Source of the DNA: a bacterium
Lineage (GTDB): Bacteria; Zhuqueibacterota; QNDG01; JAFGCO01
NCBI GenBank assembly: GCA_016932575.1
Contig: JAFGCO010000063.1
Coordinates: 1 to 64,000 of the forward strand
Length of the DNA stretch: 64,000 nucleotides
Direction of reading: 5' to 3'
The translations under genes and the position numbers were made by a program. Position 1 is the stretch's first letter, and every line of letters starts with the position of its first letter. Below, in pieces: positions 46,401 through 56,483 of the stretch. The notes beneath the pieces are model-generated. The model saw only the letters and a list, made by a program, of their open reading frames with translations. It made no database searches and had not been told where the DNA came from.

Positions 46401-47874
46401 CAATGCTGTTGAAGCCACGCTGTGCAACCAGTGGAAAGCAGTTTTGATTATCGATGCTCCGAGTATTAACGATGATTTTTTTAAATGCGGAGGCAATTCC
46501 GTTAAAGCCATACAGCTGCAGGCGCGTCTATCGGCGCAATATCATATGAAGATTCAGGATATATATGACTGCCCCACAATTGCTCTCCTGGCTGAAAGAG
46601 TCACAAAAAAGCCGGAAGATTTCACTGTCTCTGCCAAATCGATAGCAAATAAGCTTGAAAGCATAGACCGGGAATCCCTGCAGTCATCTCTGGGACCAGC
46701 CATACGGCAATATAAAAACAAAGTGCATCAGGAACTCCCCGATAAAATGACGAAACCTGATTATCCGGAAAATATTTTCTTTACGGGTGCCACAGGATTT
46801 TTAGGGGCACATCTGTTTTATGACTTGCTTCATTTCACCCGGGCGAATATTTATTGTCTTATTCGGGGGCCGGAGGAGAAGGTAATTGAACAACGCTTGA
46901 AAGACACATTGGCTTTTTATTTTAATACAAATATCGGCTCTCAGTTCAGCAGTCGTATTAAGCTATTTGCAGGAGATATAGGGCAAGAAAAGTTCGGACT
47001 GGATTTGGATCAATATCATCGGGTGGCTTCGGATGTGGATTGTATTATCAATACTGCGGCCAATGTCAAGCACTTCGGTCCGGTCGAATCGTTTTCAGGA
47101 CCCAATGTGGCTGGCGTGTCAGAATTGCTGCGGCTAATGTCAATGGGACGTTCAAAGATTCTGCATCATATATCGACAACAAGTGTGGGCATGGCCTATT
47201 CGGATCGCGATCAAAGCATACTTTTTACGGAATACCATGAAAATGAACAGTTATCTCATGAGAACCCATATATCCATTCCAAGCTTCAGGCGGAAAATCT
47301 GATATTTCAGGCAAGAAAAAACAATCTGGATGCAAGAATCTACCGTGTTGGCAATCTGGTCTTTCATTCCAAAACCGGGCAATTTCAGAAAAATATTCAA
47401 GACAATGCCTTTTACCAGGCCATACGGGCATTATTACTTTTGGGTATGATTCCCGATATTCCCCGTCTGCCGCTTGAATTTTCTCCTATTGATGCTGTCA
47501 GCAGTGCATTAATGAAGCTGTTTTTTCAAAAAGCATATTTTCAAAAGACCTTTCATGTTTATCATCCTGATATGATAGAAATTGGAAAACTGGGGAACTG
47601 GTTCAATCAATGGAATCCGGACATCCGTGTTTTACCCGGAAAATTATTTTTCGATGAATTGTATCGGATGATCGAGAAGAATGGTCAATCTCTCTCTTTT
47701 CATGCAATCCTTCAATATTTTCAAATATTAATCCGTAATGACGTGACTCATTGTATCCCCAGTAACTATAAAACGAATGTCATTTTGAAAAATTTGAATT
47801 TTCAATGGCCTGTCATCTGTGAGGACCATGTTTTCAGAATGCTCAAGCATGGGCGTTCTGTTAATTTTTGGTGA
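43492..47874 (+). CDS. Nonribosomal peptide synthetase, module 2 with reductase release (C-A-T-R)
   Basis: The 1460 residues comprise four domains. The condensation domain (~10-430) has HHIILDGW, His144. The adenylation domain (~460-945) has YTSGSTGEPKG, FDAMGFEIW and YGPTEDS. The thiolation domain has Ser1003 in CGGNSVKA. The C-terminal thioester reductase domain (~1090-1460) has the Rossmann motif TGATGFLG from 1098, then ISTTSVG and YIHSK for the Ser/Thr-Tyr-Lys set. The reductase uses NAD(P)H to free the chain as an aldehyde, or an alcohol after a second reduction. By eye the binding-pocket code is about D-A-F-F-C-G-V-V-V-K, suggesting a hydrophobic residue. With module 1 the line makes a two-residue product. 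No thioesterase is present. It lies 190 bases from module 1 in the same direction. Confidence 0.9.
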   Translation: MNNSAKIQHILPLTPMQEGILFNYLQSPNSEAYFEQTAFNIHGDIDMETVFHSFEIWVKRHDIFRTLFIYRDVEKPKQIVLHHRKCTVFFNDLSSEDETGIGALIEAYQKQDRKRGFDLSRDMPIRLAVFRIGKEIYRFIFSFHHIILDGWSFGLLMSEFFEIYQPLRQNQKVHCEKNHSFRQYVLWLQKQNFNHAYAYWTRYLNDYENPVKLPGRMTTRYSSSSYDRQVKDIAFTRAVCQSIQELTRTNQITLNTFIQAIWGILLQRYNNTDDVVFGTVVSGRHAEIDNIDRTVGLLINAVPVRVTASPQMTVTDLFQAIHTRYAASSQYDFCSLSEIQSRSGFSGDLINHVLVFENYMKADVVKAFLGDTHEFPFYISDVSLFEQTNYDFNLLVIPGERLQIKIIFNAKIFSSQTIERILGHFRKTVQEVLKNPKIKIHMLDILPDTEKKQLMQNFQAETVNMPPFKPLQCWFEEQAEKSPDRTAVCDESGEITYGELNTLANQWAWYLKELGIGPEVIAGVFMERSIDLIVGMLAVLKAGGAYLPLDISTPKARVKKILRSSRMKCMLTQASHVDKISSEIPIVIIDHVKDISGYSVENPPVSAEAGHLMYVIYTSGSTGEPKGVMVEHGGFHNLLCNLNYLFHLSPEDRCSQVASPSFDAMGFEIWPCFTNGSELYFVPGHICKDPIQIFQWIKDNNITFSFQVTAISELLISMDWPDSSCLRILCTGGDRLKKYPPRNLPFKLYNVYGPTEDSVVTSCCEIHACDSKFYTPPIGYPLNDHFIYILDNFKRIQPIGCEGELFIGGAGLARGYINDEKLTKQKFIQIPIFKNGRLYKTGDIVSWLENGALEYIGRKDFQVKIGGHRIELGEIESLLMNMPGIQDCVAHVMQNDSGIVSLGAYYSADRIYEYKDLKSYLQKELPIYMVPDYFFQLEQLPYNTNGKIDRKMLPKPRRLSSGPKNRQGPRNAVEATLCNQWKAVLIIDAPSINDDFFKCGGNSVKAIQLQARLSAQYHMKIQDIYDCPTIALLAERVTKKPEDFTVSAKSIANKLESIDRESLQSSLGPAIRQYKNKVHQELPDKMTKPDYPENIFFTGATGFLGAHLFYDLLHFTRANIYCLIRGPEEKVIEQRLKDTLAFYFNTNIGSQFSSRIKLFAGDIGQEKFGLDLDQYHRVASDVDCIINTAANVKHFGPVESFSGPNVAGVSELLRLMSMGRSKILHHISTTSVGMAYSDRDQSILFTEYHENEQLSHENPYIHSKLQAENLIFQARKNNLDARIYRVGNLVFHSKTGQFQKNIQDNAFYQAIRALLLLGMIPDIPRLPLEFSPIDAVSSALMKLFFQKAYFQKTFHVYHPDMIEIGKLGNWFNQWNPDIRVLPGKLFFDELYRMIEKNGQSLSFHAILQYFQILIRNDVTHCIPSNYKTNVILKNLNFQWPVICEDHVFRMLKHGRSVNFW

Positions 47875-47917
47875 TTTTTGTTCGTGTATGATAAAAATTC
47901 TCATCGTTATTGCATAT

Positions 47918-47946
47918 TTGACTTGCAATTTTCAATAAATTTTATT
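47918..47946 (+). promoter_or_regulatory. Possible sigma-70 promoter for the TonB receptor operon
   Basis: TTGACT (47918-47923) is followed after 17 bases by TTTATT (47941-47946), or after 19 bases by TATTAA. It lies about 70 bases before the start codon at 48020, in the spacer after the synthetase genes. Confidence 0.35.
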
Positions 47947-48019
47947 AATAAATAAATAATATTATCGATCTTCCTTGATCAGCATAGCAATTTTAAATCA
48001 TCATCGGAAGGAGGGGAAG

Positions 48020-50200
48020 ATGGAGCGTAAGAAATATTTTGCGGGATTATTTGCTCTGATAATGTTTTTTACGGGATTTATCTTCTTTGCAAGAGCCGGA
48101 TGGAAAGATAGCGTTCAGCCGGAGGAGCTCTTTGCCATGTCTCTCAGAGAGCTGATGGATGTAGAAATGGAAATTGTAACTGCAGGAAAAATCCCTGAGA
48201 AAATCGGAGAAGTACCGGCCAGTGTTGTTCTGATCGAAAGGGAAGATATTGAAGCCACCGGTTTTCAAACTCTGGCCGATGTGTTGAGCCATATTCCCGG
48301 GCTTTTCCCCATTGATGATTATTCCTATGACGGTGTCAATTTCGGAGTGCGGGGATTCTGGACCGGTGTTGTCAACCGCAATATTATTATTCTGGTAAAC
48401 GGAGTCAATCAATTGTCGGATTACGGTGCCAATTTTCCCCTGAATAAAATCAATGTACCAGTGGAGGCCATTGACCGGATTGAAGTGATCCGGGGTCCAA
48501 TGTCCGTGGTTTACGGTACAGGCGCGTTTTTCGGTGTGATCAATATAGTCACAAATGAAATCAATAAAGGCAATACTGTCAGTCTGTTTTCGGTTTCAGG
48601 CGGTTCGCAGGGTCAAAAAAAGGCGGTTTTGAGGATTTCGGATAAAATTGAAAGTTTTCAATATGTGGTCAATGCATCGATTTATCAAACAGAGGGTCCG
48701 GACGTTCCTTTTACAAAATTAATGAATCATCCAGAAAGTTTGGTGAATTATAATCTGTCAAAAGATCATACCACTCACAAACAACTGGAGAATGTTAAAA
48801 AATATTTCAATGTTTCCGGAAGATCGGATCAAATATTTTTTGATTTCAGTTTTGCTCAGACGGATAAAGAAATATATATGGTATATCCGTCCTATTCCGA
48901 CGGATCACTGTTTACTTCGACGGCTGTGAACATGGCTATCGGATATAAAAGACCATTTAATAAGTTCATTTCACTGAATTCAAGATTGAGTTATCATTAT
49001 GCGCGGTATGGAGTTGACTGGAATTTTTTTATGGATCATTTTGATATGCAGCAATTCCTTGGAGAATCCGCATATGAGTTCGAATGCAATATCAATTATC
49101 ATGCAAATGACAAACTCGATATTACCACCGGCCTGCAATACCGCTCTTCTTTAGATATTGATAATACAGTGAGCGCTCCTTCCATAGGTGACCCGGGTAT
49201 GTTGCATACGCGATTTTATCTATATGACGACTCGAAAATAATCACACGCGCTTTGTTTTCTCAAGCCAATTTCACACCAATCAGCCGGCTCAAAGTCGTT
49301 GGGGGACTCCGGTTGGAACAAATGCCGGATCACAGTATCGGATACAGCCTGGCCCCTTCAGAAGCCGGCCAGCCGGCTTCTGTCAGTCAGCTCAAATACA
49401 GCTATAATACATGGGAAGCCATTCCCAGAGCGGCAGTGCTTTACAATATCAATAAAAACAATATTGTCAAATTGTTGTATGGCGAAGCGATCAACCGGCC
49501 TTCATTCCAGCAGTACATCGATAATTTCTTGGGCATTCAAAAAAGTCTCAAACCAGAAAAGATTAAAACCTATGAAATAAATTACATGGTATCGTTGTTC
49601 TCAGGTTTTACCGCAGGCATTAATATCTTCAGAAATGAAATGACGGACCTGCTCAGCCGTGATCAGGGTTTCAACCCAGGCTATTACTCCTTCTTTTCAA
49701 ATGTGGGTAAAATGAGAACACATGGCACTGAAATCACAATTATCGCGGAATCCGTCGATAAAAAACTCAATGTTGAAGCCAGCATTACATATCAGCAAAC
49801 CGAAGATCAACGACAGCCGGATATTGATGTGGCCTATTCGCCCAACTGGCTGGGATATCTCAAGGCCACGTACAAACCGATGGAAAATTATACATTCTCC
49901 CTGACTGCCCGATATGTGGACCGCATGCTGCCGTACTGGGATTCAAGTCCGTTGGATACATCAAATTCTGAAAGTCCGCCTGTAGGCCGCATAGGAGATT
50001 CCGTCAAAGGGTATGTCAATGTGGGTGCGAATTTCCGTGTGGATCATTTATTGAATACGAAATGTTATTTGAATATTCGCGGTTCAAATCTTCTGAATAC
50101 TGAGATCTATTATCCTACCTTTACAAACAACCGATGGGCAGATCGGGGGACTTTAGGAGAACCGCGAACATTTCTGGTTACGTTCGGAATACAATATTAA
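48020..50200 (+). CDS. TonB-dependent outer-membrane receptor
   Basis: The start at 48020 has a strong GGAGGGG just upstream; an upstream in-frame start at 47975 has none. A signal peptide (ending ARAG) is followed by LREL(M)DVEMEIVTAGK, typical of one receptor branch. The plug domain (~60-190) has ASVVLIEREDIEATGFQTLADVL, RGFWTGVVNRNIIILVNGV and IEVIRGPMSVVYGTGAFFGVINIVT. The rest is the 22-strand beta barrel, ending in the aromatic TFGIQY needed for outer-membrane insertion. The protein has 726 residues and no carboxypeptidase-like N-terminal extension, so it is not a SusC type. It imports an unknown ligand using TonB energy and is followed closely by a YfiR-like gene and a sensor kinase. 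Confidence 0.9.
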   Translation: MERKKYFAGLFALIMFFTGFIFFARAGWKDSVQPEELFAMSLRELMDVEMEIVTAGKIPEKIGEVPASVVLIEREDIEATGFQTLADVLSHIPGLFPIDDYSYDGVNFGVRGFWTGVVNRNIIILVNGVNQLSDYGANFPLNKINVPVEAIDRIEVIRGPMSVVYGTGAFFGVINIVTNEINKGNTVSLFSVSGGSQGQKKAVLRISDKIESFQYVVNASIYQTEGPDVPFTKLMNHPESLVNYNLSKDHTTHKQLENVKKYFNVSGRSDQIFFDFSFAQTDKEIYMVYPSYSDGSLFTSTAVNMAIGYKRPFNKFISLNSRLSYHYARYGVDWNFFMDHFDMQQFLGESAYEFECNINYHANDKLDITTGLQYRSSLDIDNTVSAPSIGDPGMLHTRFYLYDDSKIITRALFSQANFTPISRLKVVGGLRLEQMPDHSIGYSLAPSEAGQPASVSQLKYSYNTWEAIPRAAVLYNINKNNIVKLLYGEAINRPSFQQYIDNFLGIQKSLKPEKIKTYEINYMVSLFSGFTAGINIFRNEMTDLLSRDQGFNPGYYSFFSNVGKMRTHGTEITIIAESVDKKLNVEASITYQQTEDQRQPDIDVAYSPNWLGYLKATYKPMENYTFSLTARYVDRMLPYWDSSPLDTSNSESPPVGRIGDSVKGYVNVGANFRVDHLLNTKCYLNIRGSNLLNTEIYYPTFTNNRWADRGTLGEPRTFLVTFGIQY

Positions 50201-50224
50201 TTATTAAATTAATAATGAGAAGGG

Positions 50225-50803
50225 ATGAGCAGAAGATTTAATTACAAGTCACAAAGCAGAAAACGGGTGATTCTCTGCTTTTTGTTTATGCTGTTTGGTG
50301 AAATCATACCCGGTTTCTCACAGCCGAGTGAGTATTTGTTAAAAGCTGTTTTTATTGAGAAATTTACTCGTTTTATTGAATGGCCTGAGTGTCATCAATT
50401 GGAAGATTCCTCAAAATCATTCATTATCGGCATTTTGGGTGAGAATCCTTTTGACGTGAATTTGGCAGCGCTGTATAAAAACCAGAAAATTAAAAATAAA
50501 CCTGTTGAAATCCGGCATTTTAGGCAAGTTGACAATATACGTGGATGTGATTTGCTGTTTATCTCAAAGTCGGAAAAAAACCATATTCAGCAGATTGTGG
50601 ATTATCTGGACGAAAAACCAGTACTGACAGTGGGTGATTCGGATGCTTTATCTGGAAAAGGTGTGATTATCAACATGTTTGTTTCTGATAACAAGATACG
50701 TTTTGAAATCGACGAGAGGGCGATGAACAGAGCAGGATTTCGTGTAAGTTATTTGTTGCTGAAAGAAGCGGTTATTGTCAATTCAAATCGAGACATGAGA
50801 TGA
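50225..50803 (+). CDS. YfiR-like periplasmic protein (DUF4154)
   Basis: The 192-residue product has a signal peptide after a basic N terminus, then the family's characteristic start [18 protein letters not shown] (~residues 37-54). [10 protein letters not shown] (~115), [21 protein letters not shown] (~136-156) and [14 protein letters not shown] near the end complete the match. In Pseudomonas, YfiR is a periplasmic repressor of the diguanylate cyclase YfiN. Here no cyclase adjoins; the partner is probably the sensor kinase whose start overlaps its stop (ATGA). The start has only a close-set AGAAGGG element, so initiation may be a few codons different. Confidence 0.85.
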   Translation: MSRRFNYKSQSRKRVILCFLFMLFGEIIPGFSQPSEYLLKAVFIEKFTRFIEWPECHQLEDSSKSFIIGILGENPFDVNLAALYKNQKIKNKPVEIRHFRQVDNIRGCDLLFISKSEKNHIQQIVDYLDEKPVLTVGDSDALSGKGVIINMFVSDNKIRFEIDERAMNRAGFRVSYLLLKEAVIVNSNRDMR

Positions 50804-52143
50804 GAATTCTGCATAATATCCCGATCAAGTATAAAATTGTGATTATCATTCTGTCCATTACCTTACTGGTTATTGGGTTGGGTTTTTACATCGGGATGTT
50901 TCATTATGAGCGGAATTTAAAAACCGATCTGATTCATAATATGGAAGTGAATGCCAAGCTGATCGGGGAATATTGTGTCACACCTCTGGCATTTAATGAT
51001 TCTAACGGCGCGGAAAGAGTGCTAAGTAAGCTTCAAGCCATTCCTTTTGTTGTTTACGGCGGAATATTTAATGAACAGGAAGACATATTTGCTTCCTATA
51101 AAAAATTGGAAGAAATTACTGATCCTCCGTTTCCGGTGTACGGTAATAAACATATCTTTGACGGTCGTTATCTTCATGTGATTCAACCCATTGAATATGA
51201 AAATATATTATATGGTCATATTTATCTGGTCGGCTCGTTGGCTTCACTGAACAAAAAAATTCAAGAAGCAAAAACCTTTATGATTGCTCTTTTCGGTGTT
51301 TTAATCCTCTTTAGTTTTATCCTGGCGATCAAACTGCAAAATTTGATCTCTCAACCGATATTAAAGCTTGCGCAGGTTACTGAGCAGATCTCCAATGAAG
51401 CGGATTTATCCATGCGGGTCAAGAAAAAAGGATCCGATGAATTGGGGCTTCTTTATGACGGTTTTAATGCCATGATGGAACAGTTACATCAGCGGGAATT
51501 GGAGCGTGATCGAGCAGAGGAGGAGATTAAATCATCTTTGAGAGAGAAAGAGGTGATGCTCAAAGAAATTCATCATCGGGTAAAAAATAATTTACAGATA
51601 ATTTCAAGCCTGCTCAGCCTTCAATCCAATCATGTTCATGATGATAATGCATTGGCCATGTTTATCGATTGCCAGAATCGTGTGCGATCCATGGCTCTTG
51701 TGCATGAGAAACTTTATCATGCTCCCGATCTGGCCAGCATCAATTTTTCCGATTATGTTGAAACGCTGATTATGGGTCTGCAAACCACCTATCGTTCTGA
51801 TTTTCACCGTATTCAATTTGATATTGATATCATTGATGTCGCGCTGGCCATAGACCAGGCCGTACCATGCGGATTATTGATACATGAACTGGTGTCAAAT
51901 TCAATCAAACATGCTTTCAATTCGCATGCTGAAGGGCTTATTCAAGTGAAGCTTCGCAAGAATGACAACGGCGATTTATGTTTGTCTGTCCGGGATAATG
52001 GAGAGGGGATTCCGGAGGATATGGATTTCAGGAATACGGATTCTCTGGGATTGCGATTGGCAGTTGTACTGGCGGAAAAACAGCTTAAAGGTTCCATTAC
52101 ATTGGATAGAACCAGCGGAACGGCGTTTTATATACATTTTTAA
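50800..52143 (+). CDS. Sensor histidine kinase, HisKA_2 type with HAMP domain
   Basis: The start overlaps the YfiR-like stop in an ATGA. The 447 residues begin with a membrane helix (~11-32). A periplasmic sensor region (~35-155) of the CHASE8 kind follows, then a second helix (~160-180), HAMP (~182-235), the dimerisation/phospho-acceptor segment [17 protein letters not shown] (His258/259) and an ATPase domain with N box [11 protein letters not shown] and G box DNGEGIP. No response regulator is adjacent, so output is through an unlinked regulator. The stop shares the palindrome TTAA (52140-52143) with the converging ccsBA gene. Confidence 0.88.
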   Translation: MRILHNIPIKYKIVIIILSITLLVIGLGFYIGMFHYERNLKTDLIHNMEVNAKLIGEYCVTPLAFNDSNGAERVLSKLQAIPFVVYGGIFNEQEDIFASYKKLEEITDPPFPVYGNKHIFDGRYLHVIQPIEYENILYGHIYLVGSLASLNKKIQEAKTFMIALFGVLILFSFILAIKLQNLISQPILKLAQVTEQISNEADLSMRVKKKGSDELGLLYDGFNAMMEQLHQRELERDRAEEEIKSSLREKEVMLKEIHHRVKNNLQIISSLLSLQSNHVHDDNALAMFIDCQNRVRSMALVHEKLYHAPDLASINFSDYVETLIMGLQTTYRSDFHRIQFDIDIIDVALAIDQAVPCGLLIHELVSNSIKHAFNSHAEGLIQVKLRKNDNGDLCLSVRDNGEGIPEDMDFRNTDSLGLRLAVVLAEKQLKGSITLDRTSGTAFYIHF

Positions 52144-55100
52144 AAATTCCATCCCTTTCTGACACGTACTGTCGCAGTAATACTCATTAGTAGCTGCAAA
52201 CCCATAATGATATAAATGACATTTGGCAGCGGTGATGCTTCACCTGCGGCATAAGAATGAATGCCGGACAAGTAGAAATTAACGCCAATATAGGTCATCA
52301 GAACGGTCCAGATACCGAGTGTCGAACCAATATTTATTGAGAGAACTACGGATATTCCCGATATCAGTCTTAGATGCAGAATGATTGCATAAGTCAGAAT
52401 CACGATCAATGTCCAGGTTTCTTTTGGATCCCAGCCCCAATAGCGTCCCCAGGATTCATTTGCCCATATCGCGCCCAGTAAATTTCCAATCGTGACCAAT
52501 GTTAAGCCTATGATCATCGATCGTTCATTGATCCAGGTCAGTCGCTGAATCAACCGAGTTGAATAATTGTTTTTTTCTGAAAAGCTGATCATTGTTAGGG
52601 TAAACATGCCCAGTATGGCGGATAGACTGAAAAATCCGTAACTTGCGGTGATGACGGAAACATGTGTAAGCAGCCAGTGTGATTTTAAAACCGGTATGAG
52701 GTTGGTGATTCCGGGATCGGCCCATGGCATATGTGCAGCCCTGAGAACACCACTCGAAAGAACAGCCGCCAAGGATATTGGAAACCGGCTATTTTTTAGA
52801 AAAATTACACCGGAAAACATGATGGTCCAGGTGATATAGATCATGGATTCATATTTATTGGTCCAAGGCGCGTGTGCTGAGGCAATCCATCTCAGGATAA
52901 GTCCTGTCGTTTGTAAACCGAATCCGATAAGCAACAATCCGGTCAGGATCTTACTGACGGTTTCGATGCGCCACTCCGGTTTTATTATGATGATGGTCAT
53001 CCAAACAAACAAGAGTATGCCGGACCATAGAAAATACGGAGAGAGCCGTTGAAATATATTTATTTCATTGTAAAAAATTTCTACGTCACGCCTAAGAATC
53101 GAGGGCAGGATGGCTTTTCCGTGTTTCTGCTGGTAAATGTCAATTTTATTAAGCAGCTGATCCGCCATAGACCATTGGGACGATCTGATGGCTTGTTTAT
53201 AGTCGTGGATCAGTGAACCGGTCAAAGGCTCCAGTCTTTCGTCTGTATCAGAAATCCATCGGTCCGGGTTTTTTGGCATGGGAAATAATCGAAATAGGCC
53301 GCCTGCTCTAATATACTGAATTAACTTTAACTGATCTTGAGTCTTTAAAACTGCTTTGTCCAAATTTGACCGGGAATGCTTTGAAACTGATTCGGCACGG
53401 CGAACCCAATTTTCCAACAGGAATTTCCCATTTTTTGAATAAAAAACCGATGGCGGAGCGAATTTTGATTTTGAAGATATTCCCAACCGGTTATTGATTT
53501 CAGTATGCACCAGAGGTATCATGGGTAAATTTTGAATTGATTCAGGGTGGGTATATACGAAGAGAATCCATTGACTCGGGGACAGACTTAATGCTTGCTC
53601 CGGATGATCAAGATCCCTAAGCAATTCCTTCGCCATTGAATGAACAGGTTTCATGCGGCCTCGTTCATCCTGAACCATGAGTTTTGTAAATTGACCGGCA
53701 TGGTGCGGATTGATGTAGAAATTGAAATCGACAGAATTTCGGGCATACAGATGATTAAGCGGGAACAGCAGAACAATCAATGTAAGCATAAAAACTGTAC
53801 GAAGAAGGCATCCTATTTTTTGAAATCGACTTTTTGGATTGAAGAGGTTGAGGAATAAACAGATCATCAGGATTGCATAACCGACATAGGTCATCGGCGT
53901 ACCCGGATCCCTTGCTACAGAAAGAATGGAGCCTTTTTCGTCTTCATCATAAGACGTCTGGTAAAAACGGAATCCATGATATTTCAGTATATGATTCATA
54001 TAGATACGGTAAGACTTTTCAACTTCGGATTCAGAATCGATTATGGTAACCTGACTTTCATATGTAGAGGGCATTCGGGATCCGGGATATCGTTCGATGA
54101 TGAAATCGTTTAATCGAAGCTGGAATGGCAATGTTGTGACTAGGGATCCGTAGGTGAAAGCAAATTCTGTCCCATCAATAATAATTTTCTCAGGCACCCC
54201 TTCCATGTCAGGTCCTCCGAAAAGGGTGACCTGATGCGTTTTTGATTTTCCCGAAATGTTCAGGATAATTGCGCTGTAAGATTCAGTACCCGAAAAATTA
54301 TTTTCAACGGGCACAGCAGTAATCATGCCATGAGGAGTGTATGAATGCAATGCAAAGCGCACATTTTTCTGCTGAAACAGCAGTCCAGATTCCAGCATAG
54401 TCGATTGATTGACCGGAAGAAACATATGTTTTCTGTTTTTCATGTCGATCACGGAAAGTGCTTCGTTCGATCGGATTGTGGGCTGATTGTTTATTAAGGT
54501 TATAGAAATATATGTATCTTGAAATGTCTTTGGTTCTTCAAATGCGAATAAAATTTGATCGATTTTTTCATGCTCTCCGGGGCGGAGATATAGCGGGACA
54601 GGCCGATCATCGTCCAAGCTGACTGTCAATGTGATCACAGGACCGCCTTGAAGGTTTTCGACAACATTCGGAACCGCTTTTGGCAGATATTGATTGAGAT
54701 GAATATGCAGGGATTTAGATCCGGTTTTGATTGATTTTTGCCAGGGATTGTCAGTCATGGCAGAAAGCATGAGTGGAAAAGTATTTGTTTCTGTTTTATC
54801 ACCCTTGGTTGCTTGAATGCTTAAATAGGCTTTATCTGATAGAAGCCTGCCTGTTGTTTCGCCTTCACGGAAATGCAGGAGTCCCCGGTATCCTGAATAT
54901 CTTGTGATCGCGGCTCCGATCAGGATGAGTATAAATGCCGTATGAAATAATCCGATAAGCCATTTTTCCCTGCGCCATAATCGAAAACGGATGATGTTGG
55001 CAATAAGATTTGTTAACAGGAACAGATACAGCACTTCCAGCCATCGGGAATTGTAAATCAGGGCACGGGCAGTTTGTGTATCATATGTATCTTCTATAAA

Positions 55101-55184
55101 TGTGGCAGCTCCAAGTGCAACTGCATAAATTCCCGAGAGTATGATCATGAACTGCATCGAAAAGAAAAAACGGATTATTTTCAT
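52140..55184 (-). CDS. Fused ResB-CcsA cytochrome c assembly protein (CcsBA)
   Basis: The 1014-residue protein joins both halves of the system II cytochrome c synthetase. Residues 1-~470 are ResB/CcsB-like, with membrane helices at the start and near 415-460 flanking a large periplasmic region. Residues ~480-700 form an additional soluble segment. The last ~300 residues are CcsA-like, with several helices and the haem-handling motif [13 protein letters not shown] (WWD domain), flanked by conserved histidines. It carries haem across the membrane and attaches it to CxxCH apocytochromes. Such fusions are usual in Bacteroidetes-type and epsilon-proteobacterial lineages. Its presence means the organism uses c-type cytochromes. 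It overlaps the kinase gene tail to tail by 4 bases. Confidence 0.9.
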   Translation of the reverse strand: MKIIRFFFSMQFMIILSGIYAVALGAATFIEDTYDTQTARALIYNSRWLEVLYLFLLTNLIANIIRFRLWRREKWLIGLFHTAFILILIGAAITRYSGYRGLLHFREGETTGRLLSDKAYLSIQATKGDKTETNTFPLMLSAMTDNPWQKSIKTGSKSLHIHLNQYLPKAVPNVVENLQGGPVITLTVSLDDDRPVPLYLRPGEHEKIDQILFAFEEPKTFQDTYISITLINNQPTIRSNEALSVIDMKNRKHMFLPVNQSTMLESGLLFQQKNVRFALHSYTPHGMITAVPVENNFSGTESYSAIILNISGKSKTHQVTLFGGPDMEGVPEKIIIDGTEFAFTYGSLVTTLPFQLRLNDFIIERYPGSRMPSTYESQVTIIDSESEVEKSYRIYMNHILKYHGFRFYQTSYDEDEKGSILSVARDPGTPMTYVGYAILMICLFLNLFNPKSRFQKIGCLLRTVFMLTLIVLLFPLNHLYARNSVDFNFYINPHHAGQFTKLMVQDERGRMKPVHSMAKELLRDLDHPEQALSLSPSQWILFVYTHPESIQNLPMIPLVHTEINNRLGISSKSKFAPPSVFYSKNGKFLLENWVRRAESVSKHSRSNLDKAVLKTQDQLKLIQYIRAGGLFRLFPMPKNPDRWISDTDERLEPLTGSLIHDYKQAIRSSQWSMADQLLNKIDIYQQKHGKAILPSILRRDVEIFYNEINIFQRLSPYFLWSGILLFVWMTIIIIKPEWRIETVSKILTGLLLIGFGLQTTGLILRWIASAHAPWTNKYESMIYITWTIMFSGVIFLKNSRFPISLAAVLSSGVLRAAHMPWADPGITNLIPVLKSHWLLTHVSVITASYGFFSLSAILGMFTLTMISFSEKNNYSTRLIQRLTWINERSMIIGLTLVTIGNLLGAIWANESWGRYWGWDPKETWTLIVILTYAIILHLRLISGISVVLSINIGSTLGIWTVLMTYIGVNFYLSGIHSYAAGEASPLPNVIYIIMGLQLLMSITATVRVRKGWNF

Positions 55185-55244
55185 AATGACTCGCAGTGAT
55201 ATTATACAGAATTATATTTTCAAATCATGATCCCCTGGCTGGTT

Positions 55245-55811
55245 CTATTCTTCCTGCAGACATCGCTTCAGCATTTCGCGGGCGCGAAAGATGCGTGCTT
55301 TAACAGTGCCCAGCGGGATTTTCATCATTTCACTGATCTCTTCGTAGGATCGTTCTTCCTTGTGCCTCAATATAATCACTTGTTTATATCTTTCAGGCAA
55401 GCACCCAATGGCCTCATTGATCTGTTTTCGTTTTTCTGCAAATAGTATTTCCTTTTCAGGGCTGGTGGAATCGTCCCTGATTTCCTGCTGAACCTGACCT
55501 TCTTTGGTCTTGATAGGTTTGTCAAGGGGATAGGTTTTTAATTTCTTTTTCCGGATGGAATCGATGCAGTTGTTGAAGGCAATTTTATAAAGCCACGTGG
55601 AAAATGCGAATTGGTCATTATAACTGTCCAGTGCATTGAATGCTTTAATAAATGTTTCCTGGACAAGATCTTCAGTTTCCTCCCTGTTCTTGACCATCTG
55701 ATATATCATGTTGTATATACCGCGCTCGTATCGCTTGAGAAGAGCTTTATATGCTTTTTCATCGCCCTGTATGGCGCGTTTTATATTTTTCTGAATTTCT
55801 TCCGTTTGCAC
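55245..55811 (-). CDS. ECF-type RNA polymerase sigma factor
   Basis: The product has 188 residues with region 2 (YNMIYQMVKNREETEDLVQETFIKAF, then FSTWLYKIAFNNCID) and region 4 (LPERYKQVIILRHKEERSYEEISEMM, then LGTVKARIFRAREML). Region 1 and region 3 of primary sigma factors are absent. The start codon is GTG with an AGGA element 7 bases before it on the minus strand. ECF factors direct polymerase to envelope-stress or import genes and are often held by an anti-sigma factor. No anti-sigma gene follows here; downstream on the same strand is ccsBA, 60 bases away. Confidence 0.9.
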   Translation of the reverse strand: MQTEEIQKNIKRAIQGDEKAYKALLKRYERGIYNMIYQMVKNREETEDLVQETFIKAFNALDSYNDQFAFSTWLYKIAFNNCIDSIRKKKLKTYPLDKPIKTKEGQVQQEIRDDSTSPEKEILFAEKRKQINEAIGCLPERYKQVIILRHKEERSYEEISEMMKIPLGTVKARIFRAREMLKRCLQEE

Positions 55812-56057
55812 AATGCGTCCTGAAATAAATTCAACTGGTTACCCTTTGATAATCAGATACAGGGATTCCTGAATGATTGATTTCGTAATAAATGATAATC
55901 TTTTGAAAATACAGGAAATTTATCCGGGAATCAAGAATTTTTTCTTGCAAATCGCATAAGAATTGATTTTATTGATTTAAATGTCATTCAACGACATGTT
56001 TATATAAAGTGTTCCAGCTGGTTTTTTAATGATTTGATTTTTAACAGGTTACTTATT

Positions 56058-56429
56058 ATGATCCGTGGTGTTGGTGTTGATCTTGTCGAAAAATCAAGAG
56101 TCGAACGTGCATTAGAGCGTTTCGGAGACCGTTTTGCCCGCCGGGTTCTGACAGAACTGGAGTGGTCGCTTTGTCAAAACAAAGGGGATTCAACCGGATC
56201 TGTTGCGGCGCGAATTGCTGCCAAAGAAGCAGTGTTTAAAGCGCTGGGAACTGGCTGGGCAAAAGGTGTTGGCTGGCATGATGTCGAGGTAGTCAATGAC
56301 AGTCAGGGCAAACCTCTGATCCGGCTTTACGGTGAGGCAAGCCGGCGAGCCGACGGATTCAGATTGCATTTGTCGATTTCTCATGCACGGGAATCAGCCG
56401 TTGCATTTGCAGTCATGGAGGAAGTTTAA
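56058..56429 (+). CDS. acpS: Holo-[acyl-carrier-protein] synthase
   Basis: I choose the ATG at 56058, which gives 123 residues starting MIRGVGVDLVEKSRVE, the normal AcpS N terminus. An upstream start at 56034 would add an unneeded extension. RIAAKEAVFKALG (~residues 53-65) carries the Mg2+-binding Glu and the catalytic Lys region, and LHLSISHARESAVAFAV is the family's C-terminal motif. The enzyme moves phosphopantetheine to acyl carrier protein for fatty-acid synthesis. It is followed 54 bases later by the NAD(P)HX repair gene, a frequent pairing. Confidence 0.92.
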   Translation: MIRGVGVDLVEKSRVERALERFGDRFARRVLTELEWSLCQNKGDSTGSVAARIAAKEAVFKALGTGWAKGVGWHDVEVVNDSQGKPLIRLYGEASRRADGFRLHLSISHARESAVAFAVMEEV

Positions 56430-56483
56430 TTGGCGGCTGAAATATGTAATCGGTGATCGCGTGTTTGATTCAGGAGAATTCAT

